A stretch of DNA of 64,000 bases, taken from Chamaelirium japonicum. Lineage: Eukaryota > Streptophyta > Magnoliopsida > Liliales > Melanthiaceae. How positions within the stretch are numbered: the first letter of the stretch is position 1; the number at the start of each line of letters is the position of its first letter. The stretch spans positions 84,387,995 through 84,451,994 of the forward strand of contig OX393555.1 of the NCBI GenBank assembly GCA_947650365.1. The letters are read 5' to 3'. The position numbers and the translations under genes were made by a program. Shown here one piece after another: positions 42,221-53,026 of the stretch. Below the pieces are notes generated by a model. It did no database searches. It saw nothing but the letters and a program-made list of their open reading frames with translations, and was not told the origin of the DNA.

Positions 42221-43331
42221 ACGAATGGATACATTCGTGTGAATGAATTAGAATGGATCGTACGAATGAGTTAGAACGGATCGTACGAATGAAATAGAAT
42301 GGATTGCACGAATGAATTAGAATGGATCGTACGAATGAATTAGAATGGATCGTGTGAAAGAATTAGAATGGATTGTATGAATGAATTAGAATGGATCGTA
42401 CGAATGAATTAGAATGGATCGTACGAAGGAATTACAATGGATCGTACGAATGAATTAGAATGGATCGTATGAATGAATTAGAATAGATCGTACGAATGAA
42501 TTAGAATGGATCGTACGAATGAATTAGAATGGATATATTCGTGCAAATGAATTAGAATAGATCGTATGAATGTATTAGAATGGATCATATGAGTGAATTA
42601 GAATGGATCGTACGAATGAATTAGAATGGATCGTATGAATGAATTAGAATGGATACATTCGTGTGAATGAATTAGAATGGATCGTATGAATGAATTAGAA
42701 TAGATTTCGTGAATGAATTAGAACTGATCGTACGAATGAATTAGAATGGATACATTCGTGCGAATGAATTAGAATGGATTGTATGAATGAATTAGAATGG
42801 ATCGTACGAATGAACTAGAATGGATACATTAGTGCGAATGAATTAGAATGGATCGTACGAATGAATTAGAATGGATCGTACGAATGAATTAGAATGGATC
42901 GTACGAATGAATTAGAATGGATCTTACGAATGAATTAGAATGGATCGTACGAATGAATTAGAATGGATCGTACGAATGAATTAGAATGGATACATTCGTG
43001 CGAATGAATTAGAATGGATCGGACGAATGAATTAGAATGGATCGTACGAATGAATTAGAATGGTTCGTACGAATGAATTAGAATGGATCGTACGAATAAA
43101 TTAGAATGGATACATTCGTCCGAATGAATTAGAATGGATCATACGAATGAGTAAGAATGGATCGTACGAATGAAATAGAATAGATTGTACGAATGAATTA
43201 GAATGGATCCTACGAATGAATTAGAATGGATCGTGTGAAAGAATTAGAATGCATTGTATGAATGAATTAGAATGGATCGTATAAATGAATTAGAATGGAT
43301 CGTGCGAATGAATTCGAATCGATCGTACGAA
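42221..43331 (-). repeat. Satellite block, - orientation
   Basis: Minus monomers ending at GAAGTC (43329-43334), a one-base variant of the GAATTC switch with the usual flanks. Confidence 0.92.
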
Positions 43332-44575
43332 GTCATTCTAATTCATTCATACAATCCATTCTAATTCTTTCACACGATCCATTCTAATTCATTCGTACGT
43401 TCCATTCTACTTCATTAGCACGATCCATGCTAATTCATTCGTTTGATCAATTCTAATTCATTAGCATGATCCATTCTAATTCATTCGTACGATCCATTCT
43501 AATTCATTCGCACGATCCATTCTAATTCATTCATAGGATCCATTCTAATGCATTCATACAATCCATTCTAATTCATTCGCACGAATGTACCCATTCTAAT
43601 TCATTCGTACGATCAGTTCTAATTCATTCACAAAATCTATTCTAATTCATTCATACGATCCATTCTAATTCATTCACACGAATGTATCCATTCTAATTCA
43701 TTTATACGATCCATTCTAATTCATTCGTCCGATCCATTCTAATTCATTCGCACGAATGTATCCATTCTAATTCATTTATACGATCCATTCTAATTCATTC
43801 GTACGATCCATTCTAATTCATTCGTAAGATCCATTCTAATTCATTCATACGATCCATTCTAATTCATTCGTACGATCCATTCTAATTCATTCGTACCATC
43901 CATTCTATTTCATTCGTACGATCCATTCTTACTCATTCGTATGATCCATTCTAATTCATTCGTATGATCCATTCTAATTCATTCGTACGATCCATTCTAA
44001 TTCATTCGTACGATCCATTCTAATTCATTCGCACGATCCATTCTAATTCATTCATACGATCCATTCTAATTCATTCATACGATCCATTCTAATTCATTCC
44101 TACAATCCATTCTAATTCATTCGCCCGATCCATTCTAATTCATTCATACGATCCATTCTATTCGAATGGATCATGCGATCCATTCGAATTCATTCGCATG
44201 ATCCAGTCTAATTCATTCATACGATCCATTCTAATTCATTCATACAATGCATTCTAATTCTTTCACACGATCCATTCTAAATCATTCGTACGATCCATTC
44301 TAATTCATTCGTACAATTCATTCTATTTTATTTGTACGATCCATTCTTACTCATTTGTATGATCCATTCTAATTCATTCGTACGATCCATTCTAATTCAT
44401 TTGTACGATCCATTCTAATTCATTCGTACAATCCATTCTATTTCATTCGTACGATCCATTCTTACTCATTCGTATGATCCATTCTAATTCATTCGCACGA
44501 ATGTATCCATTCTAATTTATTCATACAATCCATTCTAATTCATTCCGTACGATCCATTCTAATTCATTCGTACGA
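43332..44575 (+). repeat. Satellite block, + orientation
   Basis: Contains the TTCGAATGGATCATGCG mini-inversion at 44161. It ends in the left arm of a 60-bp perfect palindrome centred at 44575/44576. Confidence 0.92.
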
Positions 44576-44605
44576 TCGTACGAATGAATTAGAATGGATC
44601 GTACG
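44546..44605. repeat. Perfect 60-bp palindrome at a block switch
   Basis: Same palindrome as 29573-29632, centred on GATC 44574-44577. Here the extra base lies on the left (CATTCCGTACG), so this copy is inverted relative to the other. Confidence 0.9.
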
Positions 44606-45003
44606 AATGAATTAGAATAGATCGTGCGAATGAATTAGAATGGATCGTACGAATGAATTAGAATGGATCGTATGAATGAATTAGAATGGATCATACGAAT
44701 GAGTAAGAATGGATCGTACGAATGAATTAGAATGGATCGTACGAATGAATTAGAATGGATCGTTCGAATAAATTAGAATGGATACATTCGTCCGAATGAA
44801 TTAGAATGGATCATACGAATGAGTAAGAATGGATCGTATGAATGAAATAGAATAGATTGTACGAATGAATTAGATTGGATCCTACAAATGAATTAGAATG
44901 GATCGTGTGAAAGAATTAGAATGGATTGTATGAATGAATTAGAATGGATCGTATGAATGAGTTAGAAGGGATCATGCGATTGAATTCGAATGGATCGTAC
45001 GAA
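44576..45003 (-). repeat. Satellite block, - orientation
   Basis: Duplicate of 23475-23902 at 21101 bp. It ends at GAATTT (45001-45006), a mutated GAATTC switch. Confidence 0.93.
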
Positions 45004-46166
45004 TTTATTCTAATTCTTTCATACAATCCATTCTAATTCTTTCACACGATCCATTCTAATTCATTCGTACGTTCCATTCTAATTCATTAGCACGATCCAT
45101 GCTAATTAATTCGTTCGATCAATTCTAATTCATTAGCACGTTCCATTCTAATTCATTCGTACGATCCATTCTAATTCATTCGCACGATCCATTCTAATTC
45201 ATTCATAGGATCCATTCTAATTCATTCATACGATCTATTCTAATTCTTTCGCACGAATGTATCCATTCTAATTCATTCGCACGAATGTCCATTCTAATTC
45301 ATTCGTACGATCCATTCTAATTCATTCGTACGATCCATTCGAATTCATTCGCACGATTCATTCTAATTCATTCATATGATCCATTCTAATTCATTCATAC
45401 AATCCATTCTAATTCTTTCACATGATCAATTCTAATTCATTCGTACGATCCATTCTAATTCATTCGTACAATCCATTCTATTTCATTCTTACGATCCATT
45501 CTTACTCATTCGTATGATCCATTCTAATTCATTCGTATGATCCATTCTAATTCATTCGTACGATCCATTCTAATTCATTCGTACGATCCATTCTAATTCA
45601 TTCGTACAAATGTATCCATTCTAATTCATTTGCACGATCCATTCTAATTCATTCCTATGATCTATTCTAATTCATTCGTACGATCCATTCTAATTCATTC
45701 TAATTCAATCGTACGATTCATTCTACGATCCATTCTAATTCATTCATACGATCCATTCTAATTCATATGCACAAAGGTATCCATCCATTCTAATCTATTC
45801 GTAGGATCCTTTCTAATCCATTCGTACGATCCATTCTAATTCATTCGTACGATCCATTCTAATTCATTCGCTCGAATGTATCCATTCTAATCCATTCGTA
45901 CGATCCATTCTAATCCATTCGTACGATCCATTCTAATTCATTCGCATGAATGGAACCATTCTAATGAATTCATATGATCCATTCTAATTCATTCGTACGA
46001 TCCATTCTAATTCATTCGTCCAATCCATTCTAATTCATTCGCACGAATGTATCCATTCTAATTCATTCGTCCGATCCATTCTAATTCATTCGTACGATCC
46101 ATTCTAATTCATTCATAAGATCCATTCTAATTCATTCGTACGATCCATTCTAATTCATTCGTACGA
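45004..46166 (+). repeat. Satellite block, + orientation
   Basis: Plus monomers ending in the left arm of the 60-bp palindrome centred at 46166/46167. Truncated units occur near 45290 (GAATGTCCATTC), 45700 and 45780. Confidence 0.92.
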
Positions 46167-46196
46167 TCGTACGAATGAATTAGAATGGATCGTACG
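46137..46196. repeat. Perfect 60-bp palindrome near the LTR
   Basis: Third copy, centred on GATC 46165-46168, with the extra G on the right as at 29633. It lies 140 bp from the LTR start. Confidence 0.9.
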
Positions 46197-46336
46197 GAAT
46201 GAACTAGAGTGGATCGTACGAATGAATTAGAATGGATCGTACGAATGAACTAGAATGGATACATTCGTGCGAATGAATTAGAATGGATCGTACGAATGAA
46301 TTAGAATGGATTGTATGAATGAATTAGAATGGATCT
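46167..46336 (-). repeat. Satellite block, - orientation, left of LTR
   Basis: Seven or so minus units broken by the LTR insertion; the same block and phase continue at 47133. Only 170 bp separate the palindrome from the LTR. Confidence 0.93.
46332..46336. repeat. Target-site duplication, left copy
   Basis: GATCT immediately before the LTR. It matches GATCG after the LTR in four of five bases; the satellite consensus at this place is GATCG, so the left copy has probably mutated. Confidence 0.75.
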
Positions 46337-46370
46337 TGTGGGTGCAAATTTTGGCAGAAGTTTACCAACT

Positions 46371-46628
46371 ACCACGGGACCCACTGGCCCTGCCTGGTGG
46401 GCCCACGAAGACTACCACGGGACCCACCGGCCCTGCCTGGTGGGCCCACGAAGACTACCACGGGACCCACCAGCCTTGCCTGGTGGGCCCACGAAGACTA
46501 CCACGGGACCCACCGGCCCTGCCTGGTGGGCCCACGAAGACTACCGCGGGACCCACCGACTCTGCCGGATGGGCCCACGAGGACCACCGCGAGATCCACC
46601 GGCCCTGCCCAGTAGACCCACGAGCCTG
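46371..46628 (+). repeat. Six 43-bp tandem repeats in U3
   Basis: Units start at 46371, 46414, 46457, 46500, 46543 and 46586, exactly 43 bp each, with GGGACCCACCGG and GGTGGGCCCACGAAGAC as landmarks. The first four are nearly identical and the last two have diverged. They lie about 110-365 bp before the TATA box, where LTR enhancers usually sit. Because 43 is not a multiple of three, the same peptides reappear in shifted frames on both strands; frames at 46306-46740, 46329-46631, 46397-46615 and on the reverse strand are by-products of this. Confidence 0.93.
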
Positions 46629-46735
46629 TAGAATCCCACAGAAGATGGTAGCGGAGCCCACCAGCTTTACCTGGAGGATCCCCAGATACGACAGCAGAAA
46701 CCGCCATTTACCCCGGAATTCCTCCCAGAGAAGCC

Positions 46736-46743
46736 TATAAATA
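46736..46743 (+). promoter_or_regulatory. TATA box of the LTR
   Basis: TATAAATA in the context CCTATAAATAGCAG, a strong match to the plant TATA consensus. Transcription would be expected to start about 25-35 bases downstream (near 46765-46770), marking the U3/R boundary, and to run rightwards out of the LTR into satellite. The start site is inferred. Confidence 0.75.
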
Positions 46744-46809
46744 GCAGAGCCTTCGAATGTAAAAAGATCGAACTCTCAGTTCTAAAACCCGAGCTCTGAG
46801 ATTTCCAAC

Positions 46810-46850
46810 TTCCCATCTACCATCTCTCTTTGATCTTCTTCTCTCCTTCG
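46810..46850 (+). other. CT-rich leader in R/U5
   Basis: Pyrimidine-rich stretch containing CATCTCTCTTTG and CTTCTTCTCTCC, 70-115 bases after the TATA box, as in many plant 5' leaders. It supports the + strand orientation of the LTR. No clear AATAAA polyadenylation signal was found. Confidence 0.5.
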
Positions 46851-46870
46851 AAGAGATCAGAGTGTTTCTA

Positions 46871-46895
46871 GTGATACTCGGCCTGTCGAGATCAC
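46871..46895 (+). other. Stem-loop in U5
   Basis: GTGAT and CTCG (46871-46880, one bulged A) pair with CGAG and ATCAC (46887-46895) around a 6-base loop. It would form in the transcript; function unknown. Confidence 0.45.
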
Positions 46896-47060
46896 TTCGA
46901 CATAAGTGTTAGTGAATTCGGGTTGCTCCCTATAGCACGGAGACGTAGGCTTCGGCTGAACTCCGAGATCACCTCTCGTGTCTACTCTCTGATTGCATAT
47001 CGCTTTCTATTGACATATCAAAAGGCTTCAACTTCAATCAACAGATCGACCAACGATCTT

Positions 47061-47068
47061 TGACGTCA
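47061..47068. promoter_or_regulatory. TGACGTCA bZIP-type motif
   Basis: Perfect 8-bp palindrome TGACGTCA, the core recognised by bZIP factors such as the plant TGA family. It lies downstream of the promoter in U5, so a regulatory role is only possible; one 8-mer can also occur by chance. Confidence 0.35.
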
Positions 47069-47096
47069 ACTTCAACTCCAATTGACTGGTGCTGCG

Positions 47097-47124
47097 AAAG
47101 TCTTCGGGTCGGCACGAAGATTTT
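47097..47124 (+). other. Stem-loop at LTR 3' end
   Basis: AAAGTCTTCG (47097-47106) pairs with CGAAGATTTT (47115-47124) with one G-U pair and an 8-base loop, eight bases before the LTR end. It could affect RNA end formation or reverse transcription in the parent element; this is inferred. Confidence 0.45.
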
Positions 47125-47132
47125 CCCCCACA

Positions 47133-47137
47133 GATCG
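47133..47137. repeat. Target-site duplication, right copy
   Basis: GATCG directly after CCCACA. Removing the LTR and one copy restores an uninterrupted consensus minus monomer across the site. Confidence 0.78.
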
Positions 47138-47797
47138 TACGAATGAATTAGAATGGATCGTACGAATGAATTAGAATGGATCAAATGAATGAATTAGATT
47201 GGATCGTACGAATGAATTAGAATGCATCGTACGAAAGAATTAGAATGGATATATTCGTGCGAATGAATTAGAATGGATCGTACGAATGAATTAGACTGGA
47301 TCGTACGAATGAATTTGAATGGATACATTTGTGCGAATGAATCTAAATGGATTGTATGAATGAATTACAATGGATCGTACGAATGAATTAGAATGGATCG
47401 TACGAATAAATTAGAATAGCTCATACGAATGAATTAGAATGAATCGTATGAATGAATTAGAATGGTTACATTCGTACGAATGAATTAGAATAGATTGTAC
47501 GAATGAATTAGAATGGATCGTACGAATAAATTAGAATGGATCGTGGGAATGAATTAGAATGGATCGTACGAATGAATTAGAATGGATCCACCGAATGAGT
47601 TAGAATAGATCATACGAATGAATTAGAATGGATTGTACGAATGAATTAGAATGGATTGTGCGAATGAATTAGAATGGATCGTATGAATGAATAAGAATGG
47701 ATCGTACGAATGAATTAGAATGGATCGTGCGAATGAATTAGCATGAATCGTACGAATGTATTAGAATGGATCGTACGAATGAATTAGAATGAATCGT
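47133..47797 (-). repeat. Satellite block, - orientation, right of LTR
   Basis: Continuation of the block cut by the LTR. It carries the GAATGCATCG unit at 47224 (shared with 37531 and 37886) and the AGCTCATACG, GTGGGAATG, CCACCGAATGAG series shared with 22330-22520. It ends in CGTACG 47795-47800. Confidence 0.93.
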
Positions 47798-48141
47798 ACG
47801 ATCCATTCTAATTCATTCGTACGATCCATTCTAATTCATTCGCATGAATGTATCCATTCTAGTTCATTCGTACGATCCATTCTAATTCATTCGTACGATC
47901 CATTCTAATTCATTCGTATGATCCATTCTAATTCATTCGTACGATCCATTCTAATTCATTTATTTGATCCATTCTAATTCATTCGTATGATCCATTCTAA
48001 TTCATTCGTACGATCCATTCTAATTCATTCGTACGATCCATTCTAATTCATTCGTAAGATCCATTCTAATTAATTCGTACGATCCATTCTAATTCATTCG
48101 TACGATCCATTCTAATTCATACGCACGAATGTATCCATTCT
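47798..48141 (+). repeat. Satellite block, + orientation
   Basis: Plus monomers ending in the palindrome ATTCTAGAAT, centred at 48141/48142, a switch type seen nowhere else in the window. Confidence 0.92.
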
Positions 48142-48684
48142 AGAATGAATTAGAATGGATCGTATGAATGAATTAGAATGGTCCGTACGAATGAATTAGA
48201 ATGGATCGTGCGAATGAATTAGAATGGATCGTACGAATGAATTAGAATGGATCGTACGAATGAACTAGAATGGATACATTCGTGCGAATGAATTAGAATG
48301 GATCGTACGAATGAATTAGAATGGATCGTACGAATAAATTAGAATGGATCGTACGAATGGATTAGAATGGTTCATACGAATGAATTAGATTGGATCGTGC
48401 GAATGAATTAGAATGGATCGAACGAATGAATTAGAATGGATATATTCGAGCGAATGAATTAGAATAGATCGTAGGAATGAATTAGAATGGATCATACGAA
48501 TGAATTACAATGGATCGTACGAATGAATTAGAATGGATCGTACGAATGAATTAGAATGGATGGTGTGAAAGAATTAGAATGGATTGTATGAATGAATTAG
48601 AATAGATCGTATGAATGAATTAGAATGGATATATTCGTGCGAATGAATTAGAATGGATCGTACGAATGAATTAGAATGGATCGT
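48142..48684 (-). repeat. Satellite block, - orientation
   Basis: Minus monomers ending in CGTACG followed by ATTCATTC, the same join as at 18098. Confidence 0.92.
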
Positions 48685-51020
48685 ACGATTCATTCTAATT
48701 CATTCGTACGATCCATTCTAATACATTCGTACGATTCATGCTAATTCATTCGCACGATCCATTCTAATTCATTCGTACGATCCATTCTTATTCATTCATA
48801 CGATCCATTCTAATTCATTCGCACAATCCATTCTAATTCATTCGTACAATCTATTCTAATTCATTCGTATGATCCATTCTAACTCATTCGGTGGATCCAT
48901 TCTAATTCATTCGTACGATCCATTCTAAATCATTCCCACGATCCATTCTAATTTATTCGTACGATCCATTCTAATTCATTTGTACGATCTATTCTAATTC
49001 ATTCTCACGAATGTAACCATTCTAATTCATTCATACGATTCATTCTAATTCATTCATATGAGCTATTCTAATTTATTCGTACGATCCATTCTAATTCATT
49101 CGTACGATCCATTGTAATTCATTCATACAATCCATTTAGATTCATTCGCACAAATGTATCCATTCAAATTCATTCGTACGATCCAGTCTAATTCATTCGT
49201 ACGATCCATTCTAATTCATTCGCACGAATATATCCATTCTAATTCTTTCGTACGATGCATTCTAATTCATTCGTACGATCCATTCTAATTCATTCGTACG
49301 ATCCATTCTAATTCATTCATACGATCCATTCTAATTCATTCGCACGAATGTATCCATTCTAATTCATTCGTACAATCCATTCTATTTCATTCGTACGATC
49401 CATTCTTACTCATTCGTATGATCCATTCTAATTCATTCATATGATCCATTCGTATGATTCGTACGATCCATTCTAATTCATTCGCACGATCCATTCTAAT
49501 TCATTCATATGATCCATTCTAATTCATTCATACAATCCATTCTAATTCTTTCACACGATCCATTCTAATTCATTCATACGATCCATTCTAATTCATTCAT
49601 ACAATCCATTCTATTTCATTCGTACGATCCATTCTTACTCATTCGTATGATCCATTCTAATTCATTCGTACGATACATTCTAATTCATTCGTACGATCCA
49701 TTCTAATTCATTCGTACGATCCATTCTAATTCATTCGCACGATCCATTCTAATTCATTCGCACGATCCATTCTAATTCATTCATAGGATCCATTCTAATT
49801 CATTCATACGATCTATTCTAATTCTTTCGCACGAATGTATCCATTCTAATTCATTCGCACGAATGTATCCAATCTAATTCATTTGTACGATCCACTCTAA
49901 TTCATTCGTACGATCCATTCTAATTCATTCGTACGATCCATTCTAATTCATTCGTACGATCCATTCAAATTCATTCGCACGATCCATTCTAATTCATTCG
50001 TACAATCCATTCTATTTCATTCGTACGATCCATTCTTACTCATTCGTATGATCCATTCTAATTCATTCGCACGAATGTATCCATTCTAATCCATTCGTAC
50101 GATCCATTCTAATTCATTCGCATGAATATAACCATTCTAATTCATTCATTTGATCCATTCTAATTCATTCGTACGATCCATTCTAATTCATTCGTCCGAT
50201 CCATTCTAATTCATTCGCACGAATGTATCCATTCTAAACCATTCATACGATCCATTCTAATTTATTCGTACGATCCATTCTAATTCATTCGTAAGATCCA
50301 TTCTAATTCATTCGTACGATCCATTCTAATCCATTCTAATTTATTCGTACGATCCATTCTAATTCCTTCGTACGATCCATTCTAATTCCTTCGTACGATC
50401 CATTCTATTTCATTCGTATGATCCATTCTAATTCATTCGTACGATCCATTCTAATCATTCGTCCGATCCATTCTAATTCATTCGCACGAATGTATCCATT
50501 CTAAACCATTCATACGATCCATTCTAATTTATTCGTACGATCCATTCTAATTCATTCGCAAGATCCATTCTAATTCATTCGTACGATCCATTCTAATCCA
50601 TTCTAATTTATTCGTACTATCCATTCTAATTCCTTCGTACGATCCATTCTAATTCCTTCGTACGATCCATTCTATTTCATTCGTATGATCCATTCTAATT
50701 AATTCGTACGATCCATTCTAATTCATTCATATGATCCATTATAATTCATTCGTACGATCCATTCTTACTCATTCGTACGATCCATTCTAATTCATTCATA
50801 CAATCCATTCTAATTCATTCGTACGATCCATTCTTACTCATTCGTATGATCCATTCTAATTCATTCGTACGATCCATTCTAATTCATTCGCACGAATGTA
50901 TCCATTCCATTCGTACGATCCATTCATACAATCCATTCTAATTCATTCATACAATCCATTCTAATTCTTTCACACGATCCATTCTAATTCATTCGTACGA
51001 TCCATTCTAATTCATTAGCA
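48685..51020 (+). repeat. Long satellite block, + orientation
   Basis: About 2.3 kb of plus monomers. The first 400 bp match 18099 onward. It contains a 267-bp tandem duplication (50194-50727). It ends at CATTAGCATGG, the inverted form of the join at 4404. Confidence 0.92.
50194..50727 (+). repeat. 267-bp tandem duplication
   Basis: GTCCGAT at 50194 and 50461 and CTAAACC at 50234 and 50501 give the same 267-bp spacing; the order of variants matches throughout. A related third copy lies near 55068. Confidence 0.85.
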
Positions 51021-51456
51021 TGGATCGTGCTAATGAATTAGAATGGAATATACGAATGAATTAGAATGGATCGTAGAATGGATCGTAGAATGGATCGTAC
51101 GAATGAATTAGAATGAATTAGAATGGATCGTACGAATGAATTAGAATGGATCGTACGAATGAATTAGAATGGATCGTACGAATGAAATAGAATGGATCGT
51201 GTGAAAGAATTAGAATGGATTGTATGAATGAATTAGAATTGATCGTATGAATGGATCGTACGAATGGAATGGATATATTCGTGTGAATGAATTAGAATGG
51301 ATCGTACGAATGAATTAGAATGGATCATACGAATGAGTAAGAATGGATCGTACGAATGAATTAGAATGGATCGTACGAATGAATTAGAATGGATCGTACG
51401 AATAAATTAGAATGGATACATTCGTCCGAATGAATTAGAATGGATCATACGAATGC
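51021..51456 (-). repeat. Satellite block, - orientation
   Basis: Starts GGATCGTGCTAATG, then GGAATATACG and truncated GGATCGTAGAATGG units, the reverse complement of 4320-4400. It ends at GAATGCATACTAATTCC. Confidence 0.92.
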
Positions 51457-53026
51457 ATACTAATTCCTTCGTACGATCCATTCTAATTCCTTCGTACGAT
51501 CCATTCTATTTCATTCGTATGAACCATTCTAATTCCTTCGTACGATCCATTCTAATTCCTTCGTATCCATTTTAATTCACTCATACGATCCATTCTAATC
51601 CATTCGTACGATCCAATCTATTTCATTCACATGAATGTAACCATTCTAATTCATTCATTTGATCCATTCTAATTCATTCGTACGATCCATTCTAATTCAT
51701 TCGTACGATCCATTGTAATTCATTCATACAATCCATTTAGATTCATTCACACAAATGTATCCATTCAAATTCGTTCGTAGGATCCAGTCTAATTCATTCG
51801 TACAATCCATTCTAATTCATTCGCACGAATATATCCATTCTAATTCTTTCATACGATGCATTCTAATTCATTCGTACGATCCATTCTAATTAATTCGTAC
51901 GATCCACTCAAATTCATTCGCATGAATGTATCCATTCTAATTCATTCGTACAATCCATTCTATTTCATTCGTACGATCCATTCTTTCTCATTCGTATGAT
52001 CTAATTCATTCGTAAGATCCATTCTAATTCATTCGTACGATCCATTCTAATTCATTCGTACGATCCATTCTAATTCATTCGCATGATCCATTCTAATTCA
52101 TTCATACAATCCATTCTAATTCATTCATACGATCCATTCTAATTCATTCGCCCGGTCCATTCTAATTCATTCATACGATCCATTCAATTCGAATGGAACC
52201 TGCGATCCGTTCGAATTCATTCGCATGATCCATTCTAATTCATTCATACGATCCATTCTAATTCATTCATACAATGCATTCTAATTCTTTCACATGATCC
52301 ATTCTAATTCATTCGTACAATCCATTCTAATTCATTAATATGATCCATTCTAATTCATTCGTACGATCCATTCTAATTCATATGCACAAAGCTATCCATT
52401 CTAATCCATTCGTAGGATCCATTCTAATCCATTCGTACGATCCATTCTAATTCATTCGTACGATCCATTCTAATTCATTCACTCGAATGTATCCATTCTA
52501 ATCCATTCGTATGATCCATTCTAATCCATTCGTACGATCCATTCTAATTCATTCGCATGAATGTAACCATTCTAATTCATTCATTCTATCCATTCTAATT
52601 CATTCGTACGATCCATTCTAATTCATTCGCACGATCCATTCTAATTCATTCATAGGATCCATTCTAATTCATTCGTACAATCCATTCTAATTCTTTCACA
52701 CGATCCATTCTAATTCATTCGTATGATCCATTCTAATTCATTCATACAATCCATTCTAATTCATTCGTACGATCCATTCTAATTCACTCATACGATCCAT
52801 TCTAATACATTCACACGATCCATTCTAATTCATTTGCACGAATATATCCATTCTAATTCATTCGTACGATCCATTCTAATTCATTCGTACGATCTATTCT
52901 AATTCATTCGTACGATCCATTCTAATTCATTCGTACGATCCATTCTAATTCCTTCGTACTATCCATTCTAATTCATTCGTACGGTCCATTCTAATTCATT
53001 CGTACAATCTATTCTAATTCATTCGT
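51457..53026 (+). repeat. Satellite block, + orientation
   Basis: Plus monomers with a diverged copy of the mini-inversion at 52189-52205 (TTCGAATGGAACCTGCG). It ends in TTCGTACGAA (53022-53031). Confidence 0.92.

Larger units (their letters stand above)
1..46336. repeat. 23-bp satellite array, left part
   Basis: Continuous tandem array of a 23-bp monomer with core CCATTCTAATTCATTCG and link TACGAT; 378-400 is a consensus copy. A 28-bp form with an ATGTA insertion in the link is scattered through it (example 13445-13472). Common variants are CGTATG, CATACG, TTGTACG, CGCACG, CGTAAG, a CTTTCACACG form and a TTACTCATTCG form. Orientation flips repeatedly, as listed block by block. No gene, RNA gene or unique sequence lies in this stretch. 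The family is not one I recognise; satellite identity is certain, function unknown. Confidence 0.97.
46337..47132 (+). mobile_element. Solo LTR of an LTR retrotransposon
   Basis: A 796-bp non-satellite island, much richer in GC than its surroundings. It begins TGTGGG and ends CCCACA, a perfect 6-bp inverted terminus of the TG...CA type normal for LTRs, and is flanked by a 5-bp target duplication. Inside, on the + strand, are six 43-bp repeats, a TATA box at 46736-46743, a CT-rich leader and small stem-loops near the 3' end, fitting U3, R and U5 order. Satellite follows directly with no primer-binding site, polypurine tract, gag-pol or second LTR, so this is a solo LTR, formed in known cases by recombination between two LTRs. 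The superfamily (Ty3 or Copia) cannot be decided from the LTR; a plant element is likely. No protein is encoded. Confidence 0.88.

Noticed and set aside
46306-46740. Overlapping proline/glycine-rich frames on both strands over the 43-bp repeats
   Set aside because: They start in satellite or U3, run through a tandem repeat in three shifted frames and end at the TATA box. They lie upstream of the promoter and only reflect lack of stops in GC-rich repeats.
46337-47132. Complete LTR retrotransposon
   Set aside because: Only one LTR; no primer-binding site, polypurine tract, gag or pol, and satellite borders both ends.
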